Shown here: piece by piece, positions 8,450 to 18,098 of the stretch
Layout: each line of letters begins with the position of its first letter
Numbering within the stretch: the first letter of the stretch is position 1
Source of the DNA: Labedaea rhizosphaerae
GTDB lineage: Bacteria; Actinomycetota; Actinomycetes; Mycobacteriales; Pseudonocardiaceae
Assembly (NCBI RefSeq): GCF_004362825.1
Contig: NZ_SNXZ01000003.1
Span: 286,784 to 350,783, forward strand
DNA: 64,000 nucleotides
Direction of reading: 5' to 3'
The notes under the pieces: model-generated
What the model was told of the DNA's origin: nothing
Database searches by the model: none
What the model saw: only the letters and a program-made list of their open reading frames with translations
Made by a program: the position numbers and the translations under genes

Positions 8450-9826
8450 GTGCGGCACTTCGATCTCGTCATCATCGGTACCGGTTCGGGCAACACGATC
8501 CCGAACGCGCGGTTCTCCGGCTGGGACATCGCCATCGTCGAGCACGGCAAGTTCGGCGGCACGTGTCTCAACGTCGGCTGCATCCCGACCAAGATGTTCG
8601 TGCACACCGCCGACGTCGCCGAGACGCCCGCGAAGTCGTCGCGCCTCGGCGTCGACGAGCAACTGCTCGGCGTGCGGTGGCCGGACATCCGCGACCGCGT
8701 GTTCGGCCGGATCGACCCGATCGCCGCGGGCGGGCGCGACTACCGCGAGAACCACCCGGACAACGCCAAGGTCACCATCTACGACCAGGTCGCGAAGTTC
8801 GTCGGGCACAAGCAGCTCGACACGGGCACCGGCGAGACCATCACCGCCGACCGGTTCGTGATCGCGGCGGGCGGGCGGCCGATGATCCCGGACATCCCCG
8901 GGCTGGCCGAGACCGGCTTCCACACCAGCGACACGGTCATGCGCCTGGAGAAGCTGCCCAAGCGCCTCGCGATCCTCGGCGGCGGGTTCATCGCGGCCGA
9001 GTTCGCGCACGTCTTCTCGTCCTTCGGCGTGCGGGTGACGTTGATCAACCGGTCCGGCCGGCTGCTGCGCGGGCACGACTCCGACATCTGCTCGCGGTTC
9101 ACCGAGCTCGCCACCAAGCGCTGGGACGTCCGTCTCGACACCACGGTCGCACGCGCCGAACGGCAGAACGGCGCCGTCCGCCTGCATCTGGACGACGGCG
9201 ACGTGGTCGAGGCCGACGAGCTGCTGGTCGCCACCGGCCGCACCCCGAACAGCGACCGGCTGGCCGTCGAAGCCACCGGGGTCGAGGTCGACGAGAACGG
9301 CAAGGTCGTCGTCGACGCCTACCAGCGCACGTCGGTCGACGGCATCTACGCGCTGGGCGACATCAGCTCCCCGTACGAGCTCAAGCACGTGGCCAACCAC
9401 GAAGCCCGGGTCGTGCGGCACAACCTGCTGGACCCCGACCACCCGCTCGAGGTCAACCACCGGTTCGTCCCGCACGCCGTGTTCACCGAGCCGCAGATCG
9501 CCACCGTCGGGCTGACCGAAGAGCAGGCCCGCGAGCAGGGGGTGCGGTACGTGACCGCGCACGAGGACTACTCGTCCATCGCCTACGGCTGGGCCATGGA
9601 GGACACCACCGGCTTCGCCAAGATCCTCGCCGACCCGGACACCGGGCTCCTGCTCGGCGCGCACATCATCGGCCCGCAGGCGTCCACGCTGATCCAGCCG
9701 CTCGTGCAGGCCATGAGCTTCGGCCAGCACGCCCGCACGGTGGCCACCGACCAGTACTGGATCCACCCGGCGCTGCCCGAACTGATCGAGAACGCGCTGC
9801 TCAAGCTGCCGCTGACCGCGGGCTGA
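8450..9826 (+). CDS. mtr: Mycothione reductase
   Basis: A 458-residue FAD/NADPH disulfide oxidoreductase that reduces oxidised mycothiol, the main thiol buffer of Actinobacteria. The N-terminus carries IIGTGSGN (FAD site). The redox-active pair is Cys39 and Cys44 in GGTCLNVGCIPTK. NADPH-binding ILGGGFIAAEFAHVFSSFG lies near 175, the second FAD motif YALGDISSPYELKHVANHEARVV (positions 300-322) follows, and the C-terminal HPALPE holds the catalytic His-Glu pair. The whole closely follows M. tuberculosis Mtr in length and motif order. GTG at 8450 is chosen because the family starts six residues before the FAD motif. Confidence 0.95.
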   Translation: MRHFDLVIIGTGSGNTIPNARFSGWDIAIVEHGKFGGTCLNVGCIPTKMFVHTADVAETPAKSSRLGVDEQLLGVRWPDIRDRVFGRIDPIAAGGRDYRENHPDNAKVTIYDQVAKFVGHKQLDTGTGETITADRFVIAAGGRPMIPDIPGLAETGFHTSDTVMRLEKLPKRLAILGGGFIAAEFAHVFSSFGVRVTLINRSGRLLRGHDSDICSRFTELATKRWDVRLDTTVARAERQNGAVRLHLDDGDVVEADELLVATGRTPNSDRLAVEATGVEVDENGKVVVDAYQRTSVDGIYALGDISSPYELKHVANHEARVVRHNLLDPDHPLEVNHRFVPHAVFTEPQIATVGLTEEQAREQGVRYVTAHEDYSSIAYGWAMEDTTGFAKILADPDTGLLLGAHIIGPQASTLIQPLVQAMSFGQHARTVATDQYWIHPALPELIENALLKLPLTAG

Positions 9827-9828
9827 AG

Positions 9829-9848
9829 CCACCAGTGGATACTGGTGG
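9829..9848. promoter_or_regulatory. 20-base palindrome before gntR-family gene
   Basis: CCACCAGT and ACTGGTGG flank GGAT, between the mtr stop and the GntR regulator start. The dyad CCAGT..ACTGG is of the size bound by FadR/GntR dimers, so autoregulation is likely. It could also form a short hairpin ending mtr transcription. Confidence 0.5.
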
Positions 9849-9890
9849 GCGCGCAATTTCCCGAGAAGACCCGTGACGGAAGGACTTGCC

Positions 9891-10556
9891 GTGCCACTCG
9901 CCACCACCCGGCGCACCGGGCTCGTCGACCAGGTCATCGAGCAGATGCGCGGCGCCATCACCAACGGGGAGTGGCGGGTCGGCGAGCGCATTCCGACCGA
10001 GCCCGAGCTGGTGGCGGCGCTGGGGGTCGGGCGCAACACCGTGCGCGAGGCGGTGCGCGCCCTGTCGCACGCCGGGCTGCTGGACGTGCGCCAGGGCGAC
10101 GGCACGTTCGTGCGCGCGACGAGCGAGATCTCCGGTGCGGTGCACCGGTTGTGCGGGGCGGAACTGCGTGACGTGCTCGAGGTGCGGCGCAGCCTCGAAA
10201 TGGAGGGCGCCCGAATGGCGGCATCCCGCCGGACGGACGAGGAGCTCGCCGAACTCGCCACGCTGCTGGCCGAGCGCGACGCGGCCATGACCGCCAAGGA
10301 CTGGACGCGTGGTGTGGCGGCCGACATCCGCTTCCACCTCGCGGTGGTGCGCTGCGCCCACAACACCCTGCTCACCGAGCTCTACCAGGGGCTCACCGAG
10401 GTCATCGGGGCCAGCGTGGCCAGCACGGTCGAGCCGTCGGGCGACATGCAGATCAGCCACGGCGGGCTGCTCGAGGCCATCCGCGACCGCGACCCGGACC
10501 GCGCCGTGGCCGAGGCACGCGGCTTCCTCGACGAGTTGATCGCCGGCCTGGCCTAG
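9891..10556 (+). CDS. FadR-subfamily GntR transcriptional regulator
   Basis: A 221-residue regulator. The N-terminal winged helix is clear: VIEQMRGAITNGEWRVGERIPTEPELVAALGVGRNTVREAVRALS (residues 14-58 of this start), then the wing DVRQGDGTFV. The C-terminal all-helical FCD ligand domain shows the metal/ligand pattern: RRSLEMEGARMAA, DIRFHLAVV, and HGGLLEAIRDRDP. The effector is unknown. GTG at 9891 has GGAAGGA six bases upstream; GTG at 9873 is an in-frame alternative. The palindrome at 9829-9848 is the likely operator. It may control mtr or itself; no catabolic genes adjoin it. Confidence 0.88.
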   Translation: MPLATTRRTGLVDQVIEQMRGAITNGEWRVGERIPTEPELVAALGVGRNTVREAVRALSHAGLLDVRQGDGTFVRATSEISGAVHRLCGAELRDVLEVRRSLEMEGARMAASRRTDEELAELATLLAERDAAMTAKDWTRGVAADIRFHLAVVRCAHNTLLTELYQGLTEVIGASVASTVEPSGDMQISHGGLLEAIRDRDPDRAVAEARGFLDELIAGLA

Positions 10557-10861
10557 TCCGCCATCGCACAATAGCCCGTCGTTGTCAATTACGACGTTCG
10601 GCCGCTGGGCTCTGGAATTGCTCCGTATTCCTTTGAACGCGGGGTGTCACCAGGTGAATAGTTGGCGTTTCCACGCGCCCGAATGATGTATTGCCAGGCT
10701 CCGGCCCTGGGCATACTGTGCTGTCACTGAGCAGCGACGCCGCTCACTCGGATGGCCTAGTCAGCCGATTCTTGTCGTCGGCGAAACAAACGTTAATCGT
10801 CACGCGCTGGAATTTTTCCACTCCAGTGCGGGAGAAAGCTGTGCCCGACCGGAGGAACTTG
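10557..10861. other. Intergenic region upstream of P450
   Basis: A 305-base gap with lower GC than neighbours. A CGTCGT/ACGACG hairpin with 8-base loop near 10579-10598, nested in an AGCCC/GGGCT pair, may terminate the GntR transcript. The right part, with AT-rich runs (GGAATTTTTCCACTCC, AACAAACGTTAATC), probably holds the P450 promoter, but no hexamers can be assigned firmly. An in-frame extension upstream of the P450 start exists but lacks family similarity. Confidence 0.45.
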
Positions 10862-12148
10862 ATGAGCCAGGAAACGGTCACGCCGATCGAGAAACTCGCC
10901 GAAGACTTCATGCACGACCCGTGGGAGCTCTACGCGCGGTTCCGTGAGGACGGCCCGGCCCGCGAAGTCGTGATGCCACACGGGGTCAAGGTGTGGCTGG
11001 TGACCCGCTACGACGATGTGCGCATGCTGCTCGCCGATCCGAGGATCAGCAAGGACGGCCACCGGGTGAACGAGATGTTCGCCAAGCATTCCGGTGCGCC
11101 CGCGCCGGAACCAGCCACGGCGGAAACGGCGGAAACCGGCGAAAAGCCGGAAGAACCGGAAGAGCCGAGCGGCGGCGGATTCGACGACGACCTGACCGCG
11201 CACATGCTCAACACCGACCCGCCCGTGCACACCCGGTTGCGCAAACTGGTCGGCGCGGCGTTCACCACCCAGCGGGTCGAACGGCTCAAGCCCCGCATCC
11301 GCCAAATCGCCGACGAGCTGCTCGCCCGAATGGCCGGACGCGACAAGGTCGAACTGGTCGACGAGTACGCGGCGCCGCTGTCGAGCACCGTGATCGCCGA
11401 GCTGATCGGCGTGCCGGAATCGGACCGCACGCCGTTCCGCGACTGGGTGAACACCCTCGTCGGCTCCGGGCACAGCGCCGAAGAGGTGGAGAACGCGTCC
11501 GCCCAGGTGATCGCCTACAGCGAGAAGCTGATCGCCATGAAGCGCGAGTCGCCGGGCGAGGACCTGCTGAGCGCGCTCGTGCAGGCCAGCGACGACGGCG
11601 ACCGGCTGACCAAGGGCGAACTGGTCGCGATGATGTTCATCCTCGTGGTCGCCGGCCACGAGACGACCATGAACATGCTGGGCAACGGGACGTACTCGCT
11701 GCTCAAGCACCCCGACCAGCTGCACCTGCTGCTGAGCGAGCCGAGCCTGATGCACGACGCGGTCGAGGAGCTGCTGCGCTACGACGGCGCGGTCAGCCTC
11801 GGCACGTTCCGGTTCACCACCGAGGAGATCGCGCTCGACGGCCTGACCATCCCGGCCGGTGAGATCCTGGCGCTGTCGCTCGGTTCGGCCAACCGCGACC
11901 CGGCCAAGTTCCCCGACCCGGATCGGCTGGACATCGCCCGCAAGCTCACCGGCAACCTCGCCTTCGGGCACGGTGTCCACCGCTGCGTCGGTGCGCCGCT
12001 GGGGCGCGTGCTCGTGGAGATCGGGCTGGACCGGCTGCTGCGGACCTACCCGCGGCTGGAGCTGGCCGGGACGCCGCAGGAACTGGCCTGGAAGAACAGC
12101 ACCCTCATGCACGGGCTGGTGACGCTCCCCCTGCGGATGAACGACTGA
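10862..12148 (+). CDS. Cytochrome P450 monooxygenase
   Basis: A 428-residue soluble bacterial P450. Signatures: [13 protein letters not shown] (C-helix region), AGHETT (I-helix oxygen activation), EELLRY (ExxR), and the heme loop [15 protein letters not shown] with the thiolate Cys375. It would hydroxylate a small substrate using external ferredoxin and reductase, neither of which is adjacent. ATG at 10862 follows GGAGGAACTTG. Unusual: residues about 78-106, before HMLNTDPP, form a Pro/Glu/Ala-Thr-rich insert (repeats of [16 protein letters not shown]) in the B-C loop, normally a substrate-access element. The substrate is unknown. Confidence 0.93.
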   Translation: MSQETVTPIEKLAEDFMHDPWELYARFREDGPAREVVMPHGVKVWLVTRYDDVRMLLADPRISKDGHRVNEMFAKHSGAPAPEPATAETAETGEKPEEPEEPSGGGFDDDLTAHMLNTDPPVHTRLRKLVGAAFTTQRVERLKPRIRQIADELLARMAGRDKVELVDEYAAPLSSTVIAELIGVPESDRTPFRDWVNTLVGSGHSAEEVENASAQVIAYSEKLIAMKRESPGEDLLSALVQASDDGDRLTKGELVAMMFILVVAGHETTMNMLGNGTYSLLKHPDQLHLLLSEPSLMHDAVEELLRYDGAVSLGTFRFTTEEIALDGLTIPAGEILALSLGSANRDPAKFPDPDRLDIARKLTGNLAFGHGVHRCVGAPLGRVLVEIGLDRLLRTYPRLELAGTPQELAWKNSTLMHGLVTLPLRMND

Positions 12149-13673
12149 GGGGCTCCCGCGGCGCCCCCGGTGGAACCCCACCCAAGCCGCCGGGGGCGCC
12201 GCGGGCGAGCAGCCGCAGCACGGCGTCGGTGTCGAGGTCCTCGGCGACGAGCGCGGCGAGCAGGTCCAGCTGGGCGGCACGGACCTCGGCGAACGCGACC
12301 GTGCCGGCGACGGTGAACTGCCGGCCCGCGAGGTCCGCCGCCCAGCGCAACACCTCCTTGCGCACGGCGTCGTTCTCGAGCAGGCCGTGCCAGTGCGTGG
12401 CCGCGATCGGGCCGTGGCGCGCACCTTCGTCGCCGTCGTCGGTGGTGATCAACGGGTCGAGCTCCCCACGCCTGGTGACCTGACCGTGGTGGATCTCGTA
12501 GCCGGTCGCCGCGTGCCCGAACGCGGTGCCGACCGGGTTGGCCAGTGTCTTGGTCTTGGCGAACGTGATGTCCACGTCGAGCAGGCCGAGGCCGGGCACG
12601 GCCCCGGCGCCCGACTCCACCTCGTCGGTGATGGTCCCGGCCAGCATCTGGTAGCCGCCGCAGATGCCGAGCAGGGGCCGGCCCGCTCGCACGTGGGCGT
12701 GGATGGCCTCGGCGAGACCGTTCTCCCGCAACCACCTCAGATCGTCCACTGTGGACTTCGAGCCGGGCAGGACGACCAGGTCGGCGTCCTCGACGCGGGA
12801 CGGGTCGGTGACGAAGCGGACGCTCACGCCCGGTTCGCAGGCGAGCGCTTCCACGTCCGTCGCGTTGGAGATCCTGGGCAGGCGCACGACCGCGACCCGC
12901 AGCCACTGCGCCCCGACCGGTGGCGCCGGCCGGCCGATGACGCCGTCGGCCGCGTAGGAGAGCGAATCCTCGGCGTCCAGCCAGAGTTCCTCGCGCCACG
13001 GCAGGACGCCGAGCACGGGCCGTCCGGTGAGCGCTCGCAACTGGTCGAGGCCCGGAGCCAGCAGGGAGCGGTCGCCGCGGAACTTGTTGATCACGAATCC
13101 GGAGACCAGTGCTTGATCCGCCGCGTCCAGAAGGGCCAGGGTGCCGTAGAGGTGGGCGAAGACGCCGCCGCGGTCGATGTCGCCGACCACCAGGACCGGC
13201 AGGTTCGCGGCGCGGGCCAGCCCCATGTTGGCGATGTCGTTCTTGCGCAGGTTGATCTCGGCCGGTGACCCGGCGCCCTCGCAGATGACCGCGTCGTACT
13301 CGGCGCGCAGCCCGGCGAGGGTGTCGAGCACGACGTCCATGAGCGCGGTCTTGCGTTCGGCGTAGGAAAGCGCGCTGACCGTGCCCGTGGGTTTGCCCAG
13401 GACCACGACCTGCGCGTCGTTGCCCGCGCTGGGTTTGAGCAGCACGGGGTTGAAGCGGACGCTGGGCTCCAGGCCGGCCGCGGCCGCCTGCATCGCCTGT
13501 GCGCGGCCGATCTCGCCGCCATCCGGGGTGACGACGGAGTTGTTGGACATGTTCTGGGCCTTGAACGGGGCCACCCGCACCCCGCGTTGCGCCAGCCACC
13601 GGCACAGGCCCGCGACCAGGACGCTCTTGCCCGCGTCCGACGACGTCCCGGCGATCAGAAGCGCGCCTGCCAC
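12105..13673 (-). CDS. cobQ: Cobyric acid synthase
   Basis: A 522-residue glutamine- and ATP-dependent amidase that amidates four side chains of adenosylcobyrinic diamide in cobalamin synthesis. N-terminal synthetase domain: [10 protein letters not shown] (P-loop-like), [46 protein letters not shown]-terminal class I amidotransferase-like domain: GICGGYQML with the nucleophile cysteine and a later THWHG. GTG at 13673 is preferred over 13682 because AGAGG lies eight bases upstream. The last 30 or so residues are translated from a terminator-like palindrome (12155-12205) and run 44 bases antisense into the P450 3' end, so the true ancestral stop may have been lost. Confidence 0.93.
   Translation of the reverse strand: MAGALLIAGTSSDAGKSVLVAGLCRWLAQRGVRVAPFKAQNMSNNSVVTPDGGEIGRAQAMQAAAAGLEPSVRFNPVLLKPSAGNDAQVVVLGKPTGTVSALSYAERKTALMDVVLDTLAGLRAEYDAVICEGAGSPAEINLRKNDIANMGLARAANLPVLVVGDIDRGGVFAHLYGTLALLDAADQALVSGFVINKFRGDRSLLAPGLDQLRALTGRPVLGVLPWREELWLDAEDSLSYAADGVIGRPAPPVGAQWLRVAVVRLPRISNATDVEALACEPGVSVRFVTDPSRVEDADLVVLPGSKSTVDDLRWLRENGLAEAIHAHVRAGRPLLGICGGYQMLAGTITDEVESGAGAVPGLGLLDVDITFAKTKTLANPVGTAFGHAATGYEIHHGQVTRRGELDPLITTDDGDEGARHGPIAATHWHGLLENDAVRKEVLRWAADLAGRQFTVAGTVAFAEVRAAQLDLLAALVAEDLDTDAVLRLLARGAPGGLGGVPPGAPREPLSRSSAGGASPARA
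12155..12205. terminator. 16-bp perfect hairpin between P450 and cobQ (bidirectional terminator)
   Basis: CCCGCGGCGCCCCCGG (12155-12170) pairs perfectly with CCGGGGGCGCCGCGGG (12190-12205) around a 19-base loop, starting 7 bases after the P450 stop. It can terminate both convergent genes. It lies within the reading frame of cobQ, whose stop is 50 bases beyond it. Confidence 0.75.
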
Positions 13674-13722
13674 CCGTGTCACCTCTCGCCGACCACACCC
13701 TTGGGCTGCCATCATCCCCGTC

Positions 13723-14430
13723 ATGAGTGCGCCCATCACCACGCTCCTGGTGCACAGCCCGTTCCTCGGGCCGTCGAGCCTGCGCCCGCTCGCGGACGCG
13801 CTCGCCGGGCTCGGGCACCCCGCGGTGCTGCTCGACCTGCGGCCCAGTGTGGTGGCCCCGCCGGTGCACCAGCGGCTGATCGGCGCGTTCGACGACGCGA
13901 TCGGGGATGCCCAGCTGGCCGGCCCGGTCGTGCTCGCCGGGCACAGTGCCGCCGGACCGTTGCTGCCCGCCTTCGCCGACGCGCTCGACGACCTCGAGCT
14001 CGCGGTCAGCGCGCTGGTGTTCGTCGATGCCGGGCTACCGACGCCCGGCCGCACGTGGCGCGAGACCGTGCCTGCCGCGCTGTACAAGCAGATGCGCGAG
14101 CTGGCCCACGAAGGGCAACTGCCCCGCTGGCCGCAGTGGTGGGACCCCGCGGAACTGGCGGCGCTGCTACCCGACGAGGAGCTGCGCGCGGAGATCGTCG
14201 ACGAGGCACCCGAGGTGCCGTTGGCGTTCCTGAAGGAGCCGCGGCCGGAGGTCCCGTGGCCAGGTCCCGCGGGATACGTGGCGTTGTCGGAGGCCTACGC
14301 CAAGGACGCCGACGAGGCGAGCGCGCTCGGCTGGCCGGTGCGGCGCCTGGCGTTGGACCACCTGGCCACCGCCACCGCGCCGGACCCCGTCGCGGTGGCC
14401 GTCCTGGAGGTCCTCACCGAACTGCGCTGA
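13723..14430 (+). CDS. Alpha/beta-hydrolase fold protein
   Basis: A 235-residue protein with the nucleophile elbow AGHSAAG (GxSxG pattern) near residue 71, an N-terminal strand [11 protein letters not shown] placing the oxyanion region, and a C-terminal [13 protein letters not shown] segment that could supply the catalytic histidine. The fold is clear; the substrate is not. ATG at 13723 lies 49 bases from the divergent cobQ start, so the two may share control. It is followed immediately by a 45-base near-palindrome. Confidence 0.75.
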   Translation: MSAPITTLLVHSPFLGPSSLRPLADALAGLGHPAVLLDLRPSVVAPPVHQRLIGAFDDAIGDAQLAGPVVLAGHSAAGPLLPAFADALDDLELAVSALVFVDAGLPTPGRTWRETVPAALYKQMRELAHEGQLPRWPQWWDPAELAALLPDEELRAEIVDEAPEVPLAFLKEPRPEVPWPGPAGYVALSEAYAKDADEASALGWPVRRLALDHLATATAPDPVAVAVLEVLTELR

Positions 14431-14472
14431 ATGTCCCATTGAGGACGCTCAGCGCCCCGAATGGGACATTCA
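14428..14472. terminator. 45-base near-palindrome with 13-bp perfect outer arms
   Basis: TGAATGTCCCATT (14428-14440) pairs perfectly with AATGGGACATTCA (14460-14472). Inside, GGACGCT and AGCGCCC continue the pairing with three mismatches, centred on 14450. It overlaps the hydrolase stop and precedes the convergent map stop by 6 bases, so it suits a bidirectional terminator; its regular build also looks like a dispersed intergenic repeat. Confidence 0.7.
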
Positions 14473-14477
14473 GGGCT

Positions 14478-15335
14478 TCACGGCAAGGTCAGGATCTCCG
14501 CGCCGTCGTCGGTGACGACCAGGGTGTGTTCGAACTGGGCGGTCCACTTCTTGTCCTTGGTGGTAACCGTCCAGTTGTCGTCCCAGATGTCGTAGTCGAT
14601 GGTGCCCAGGGTGATCATGGGCTCGATGGTGAACGTCATGCCGGGCTGGATGACCTCGGTGACGTTGGGCTGGTCGTAGTGCAGGATGACCAGGCCGCTG
14701 TGGAACGACCGGCCGATGCCGTGGCCGGTGAAGTCGCGGACCACCCCGTAGCCGAAGCGCTTCGCGTAGGCCTCGATCACCCGGCCGATCACGCTCAGCG
14801 AGCGGCCCGGCTTCACCGCCTTGATCGCGCGCATCGTCGCCTCGTGGGTGCGCTCGACCAGCAGCTTGTTCTCCTCGGCCACGTCACCGGCCAGGAACGT
14901 CGCGTTGCAGTCGCCGTGGACACCGCCGATGTACGCCGTGACGTCGATGTTGACGATGTCGCCGTCCTCGATCGGCGTCGAGTCGGGGATGCCGTGGCAG
15001 ATGACCTCGTTCAACGACGTGCAGCACGACTTGGGGAAGCCCCGGTAGCCCAGCGTCGAGGGGTAGGCGCCGTTGTCGATCAGGAACTCGTGCACGACCG
15101 CGTCGATGTCGTCCGTCGTCGCGCCCGGCTTCACGGCTTCGCCGCCGGCCTGCAGGGCCTGCGCGGCGATGCGGCTCGCGACGCGCATCGCCTCGATGAC
15201 CTCCGGCGGCTGCACCCACGGATCGGTGTTGCGTGCCGGCGCCGGCTTGTCGACGTACTCGGGGCGCGGGATGGACGCGGGAACCGGCCGGCGCGGGGTC
15301 TGCACACCGGCAGTCAGTGGGGCACGAACGGACAT
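14478..15335 (-). CDS. map: Methionine aminopeptidase, type I
   Basis: A 285-residue metalloenzyme that removes the initiator methionine from nascent proteins. Metal ligands are visible in the usual order: Asp in [20 protein letters not shown], His in [11 protein letters not shown], Glu in FTIEPMI and Glu in QFEHTLVVT. The N-terminal extension of about 40 residues ([18 protein letters not shown]) is the Pro-rich SH3-binding-like arm found in the actinobacterial MapB type. Length equals M. tuberculosis MapB as I recall it. The ATG at 15335 begins MSVRAP. The penicillin-binding lipoprotein gene lies 47 bases upstream. Confidence 0.96.
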   Translation of the reverse strand: MSVRAPLTAGVQTPRRPVPASIPRPEYVDKPAPARNTDPWVQPPEVIEAMRVASRIAAQALQAGGEAVKPGATTDDIDAVVHEFLIDNGAYPSTLGYRGFPKSCCTSLNEVICHGIPDSTPIEDGDIVNIDVTAYIGGVHGDCNATFLAGDVAEENKLLVERTHEATMRAIKAVKPGRSLSVIGRVIEAYAKRFGYGVVRDFTGHGIGRSFHSGLVILHYDQPNVTEVIQPGMTFTIEPMITLGTIDYDIWDDNWTVTTKDKKWTAQFEHTLVVTDDGAEILTLP

Positions 15336-15382
15336 GACCCCCACCGTACTTGGCCGTCCGACCGCGTCGCGGCCGGATGCCG

Positions 15383-17176
15383 TCAGCCCTTGGCCGCCTT
15401 GACGAACAGCGCCGCCGCGTTCGCCGCCTTGCCCGACGTGCCGGAGTCGACCAGGAGCGTGGCGAACGCCATGTCGCCGACATAGCCGACGAACCAGCCG
15501 TGCGCGTGCGAGCCGTCGCCGAACTGGGCCGTGCCGGTCTTGCCGTAGGAGTTCGGGATGTCCTTCATCGTCGCGCCGTGGCCGCTGGTGACCACCTCGC
15601 GCATCATCGAGCGCATCGCGGCGAGGACCTTGGGATCCACCGGCTGCACCGGCACGTTCTGAGTGGTCCTGGTGTCGCGCACCAGGATCGGCAGCGGCAG
15701 CTTGCCCGACTCGACGGTGGCCGCGACCAGGGCCATGCCGAACGGCGAGGCCAGGACCTTGCCCTGGCCGAAGCCGTCCTCGGCGCGTTCGGTCTCGTCG
15801 GTCGCGGGCGGCACCGACCCGGTGATCGTCGTCGCGCCCGACATGACGTAGTCGACGCCGAGGCCGAACTTCAACGCCGTGTCGGACAACAGGTTCGGGG
15901 GCATCTTCGACGCGAGGTTGGCGAAGGTCGTGTTGCAGGACACGGCGAACGCCTCGTGCAGCGGGATCGTGCCCTTGTCGAACTCGTTGTTGTTCGGGAT
16001 CTCGCGGGTGCCGATGGTCATCTTGCCGGGGCACGGCTGCTTGCTGTTGGCAGTGGCCATGCCGCTGCCCAGCGCCGCGCTGCCAGTGATGATCTTGAAC
16101 GTGGAACCCGGCGGGTAGCGGCCGGACAGCGCCGGGAGCCCGTCCTTGTCGGCCTTGGTGTTCTGCGCGACGGCCAGCACCTCACCGGTGGAGGGCTGAA
16201 TGGCGACGATCATGCCCTTCTGCGGCTGCTTGGCCAGAGCCGCCTCGGCCGCCTTCTGGTACTTGGTGCTGATCGTCAGCGTCATCGCCTGCGCGGGCTG
16301 CACAGGCTTGCTGAACAGCTCCTGCACCTCCGTGCCGGTGCTGTTGTTGATGGTGACGCGCCAGCCGGCCTGCCCGGTCAGTTGCTTGTCGACGAGCGCG
16401 CGGATCTGGCCCAGCAGCACCGGCGCGAGCTTCTTGTCCACGGCCAGCAGCCGGGTCGAGGAGGGGAACACCACCCCCGGCAGGTCGTAGATGCGTGACT
16501 TGACCGACTTGTAGTCGTTGTCCCGCAACGAGATCACCTGGTAGTGGCCGCCGGACTTCTTCACTCCATCCACAATGGACTTCTGGGTGATGGTCTTGTC
16601 GAACCGCTTGAGCACGCTGGCCAGACCGCCGGCCACCTTGTTCAGGTCACCCGCGGCCTTGCCGTCCACCACCACCGACACCACGCGCATCGGCTCGATC
16701 AACACCTTGCCGTCGCGGTCGAGCACCGGGGCCGCCTCGGGCTGCTCGTCGTGCAACGTGATCGTCTGCTGCGCGCCGAGCTGCGGGTGCAGCACGGTCG
16801 GCGCCCAGTGCACCTGCCACGCGTCGCCGTTCTTGGCCAGGTCGAAGTGGCCGTCGTAGGTCCACAGGCGGCCGCTGCCGAGGTCCCAGGTGACGGTGAA
16901 CGTCGCCGAGGCCGACGAGCCGCCGTCGGCCGTGTCCACCTGGCCGAGCTTCGTGGTGATCTTGGCCGGTTTCAGGCTGGCCCGGACCGAATCCATCAGC
17001 CTGCGTGCCGAATCGCCGCCGTCGGTCAGCTTCGCCGCGCCCGCGTCGTCACCGGCGGCGAACGTGGTCAGGAACTTGTTCGCGGCATCCTGGGCGCCGG
17101 AATCGTCGGAGAACAGCCCGCAACCCGCGAGCGGCAGAACCAGGGCGACAGCGACAAGACCGCGGGTGAGACGCAC
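15383..17176 (-). CDS. Penicillin-binding lipoprotein (class B-like transpeptidase with MecA-type N-domain)
   Basis: A 597-residue cell-wall enzyme. Lipobox LAGC puts the lipidated cysteine at residue 19. Residues about 25-135 resemble the NTF2-like MecA N-terminal domain, followed by a dimerisation region. The transpeptidase has Ser358-T-F-Lys361, Ser413-C-Asn415 and Lys546-T-G, the three active-site boxes of penicillin-binding proteins. It crosslinks peptidoglycan and binds beta-lactams. Gene order (map, this, GNAT, ispG) matches the M. tuberculosis Rv2864c neighbourhood. GTG at 17176 starts a basic n-region MRLTR. Confidence 0.93.
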   Translation of the reverse strand: MRLTRGLVAVALVLPLAGCGLFSDDSGAQDAANKFLTTFAAGDDAGAAKLTDGGDSARRLMDSVRASLKPAKITTKLGQVDTADGGSSASATFTVTWDLGSGRLWTYDGHFDLAKNGDAWQVHWAPTVLHPQLGAQQTITLHDEQPEAAPVLDRDGKVLIEPMRVVSVVVDGKAAGDLNKVAGGLASVLKRFDKTITQKSIVDGVKKSGGHYQVISLRDNDYKSVKSRIYDLPGVVFPSSTRLLAVDKKLAPVLLGQIRALVDKQLTGQAGWRVTINNSTGTEVQELFSKPVQPAQAMTLTISTKYQKAAEAALAKQPQKGMIVAIQPSTGEVLAVAQNTKADKDGLPALSGRYPPGSTFKIITGSAALGSGMATANSKQPCPGKMTIGTREIPNNNEFDKGTIPLHEAFAVSCNTTFANLASKMPPNLLSDTALKFGLGVDYVMSGATTITGSVPPATDETERAEDGFGQGKVLASPFGMALVAATVESGKLPLPILVRDTRTTQNVPVQPVDPKVLAAMRSMMREVVTSGHGATMKDIPNSYGKTGTAQFGDGSHAHGWFVGYVGDMAFATLLVDSGTSGKAANAAALFVKAAKG

Positions 17177-17195
17177 CGCGCGAGTATGCCCGACC

Positions 17196-18077
17196 TCAGA
17201 ACAGCACCGTTGCGTACTTGCCGACCTGGGTGAAGCCCACGCGGTCGTACACGGCGCGCGCCACGGCGTTGTAACCGTTGACGTAGAGGCTCGCCGTGCG
17301 GCCCATGCCGCTCACCAGCCGCTCGACCACGGCAGCCGTCCCGGTGGCACCCAGCCCCTGCCCGCGCCGGTCCGGGTGCACCCACACGCCCTGGATCTGG
17401 CCGACGGTGGTGGAAAGCGAGCCGACCTCGGCCTTGAACACCACCTCGCCGCGGTCGAAGCGTGCGAACGCCCGTCCACTGGCGATCAGTTCGGCCACCC
17501 GCGCCCGGTACCCGGCACCGCCGTCGCCGGTGCGCGGGTCGATGCCGACCTCTTCGATGAACATGGCCACCGCGGCCGGCAGGTAGCGGTCGAGCTCTTC
17601 CGGGCGGACCTGGCGCACGTGCGGGTCGGGCCGGACGAGCGGCGGCTTGCCCGCGGCCATCAGCGGCTGGTCCTCGCGCACCTCGCGGGCCGGGCCCCAG
17701 TCGCCGCGCAGTTCCTCCCACAGGCCGAGCACCTGCTCGGCCGGGCCGACCAGCGACGAGCAGGACCGGCGCTTGCGCAGCGCGCGGTCGGCGAACGAAC
17801 GCAGTGCGGCTCGCCCACCCGTCAACGGGATGAGGTTCGGTCCGGCGAAGCACAGGGCGTCCAGACGGGCCCAGCGGCCCGGCCGTTCGTCGTAGCCCCA
17901 GAGCTCACCACCGAGCCGCCAGGGGTCGACCCCCGCGGCCTCAACGCGTGCGGCGACCATGCAGGACGCGACAGGGTCGGCGGCGAGGACAGCCGCCACC
18001 GCCTGACGATCCCGATCATCGAGCAGCCGCGCTCCGGCAAGGCGCAACACATGCACAGCGTGCCAGATTACGGCCAC
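17196..18077 (-). CDS. GNAT-family acetyltransferase with DUF4081-like N-domain
   Basis: About 293 residues. The C-terminal half is a GNAT domain: GQIQGVWVHPDRRGQGLGATGTAAVVERL (positions 221-249) is the acetyl-CoA motif, followed by LYVNGYNAVARAVYDRVGF. The N-terminal half (DPVASCMVAARVEAAG, ELWGYDERPG, NLIPLTG) is the extra domain found in the actinobacterial protein between pbp and ispG. The function is unknown. The start is uncertain: GTG at 18077, 18056 and 18050 are all in frame and none has a ribosome site; homologues tend to begin close to VLRLAGA. It lies 21 bases downstream of ispG in the same operon. Confidence 0.85.
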   Translation of the reverse strand: MAVIWHAVHVLRLAGARLLDDRDRQAVAAVLAADPVASCMVAARVEAAGVDPWRLGGELWGYDERPGRWARLDALCFAGPNLIPLTGGRAALRSFADRALRKRRSCSSLVGPAEQVLGLWEELRGDWGPAREVREDQPLMAAGKPPLVRPDPHVRQVRPEELDRYLPAAVAMFIEEVGIDPRTGDGGAGYRARVAELIASGRAFARFDRGEVVFKAEVGSLSTTVGQIQGVWVHPDRRGQGLGATGTAAVVERLVSGMGRTASLYVNGYNAVARAVYDRVGFTQVGKYATVLF

Positions 18078-18098
18078 GCAGCGCCAAATGCGATGCGG

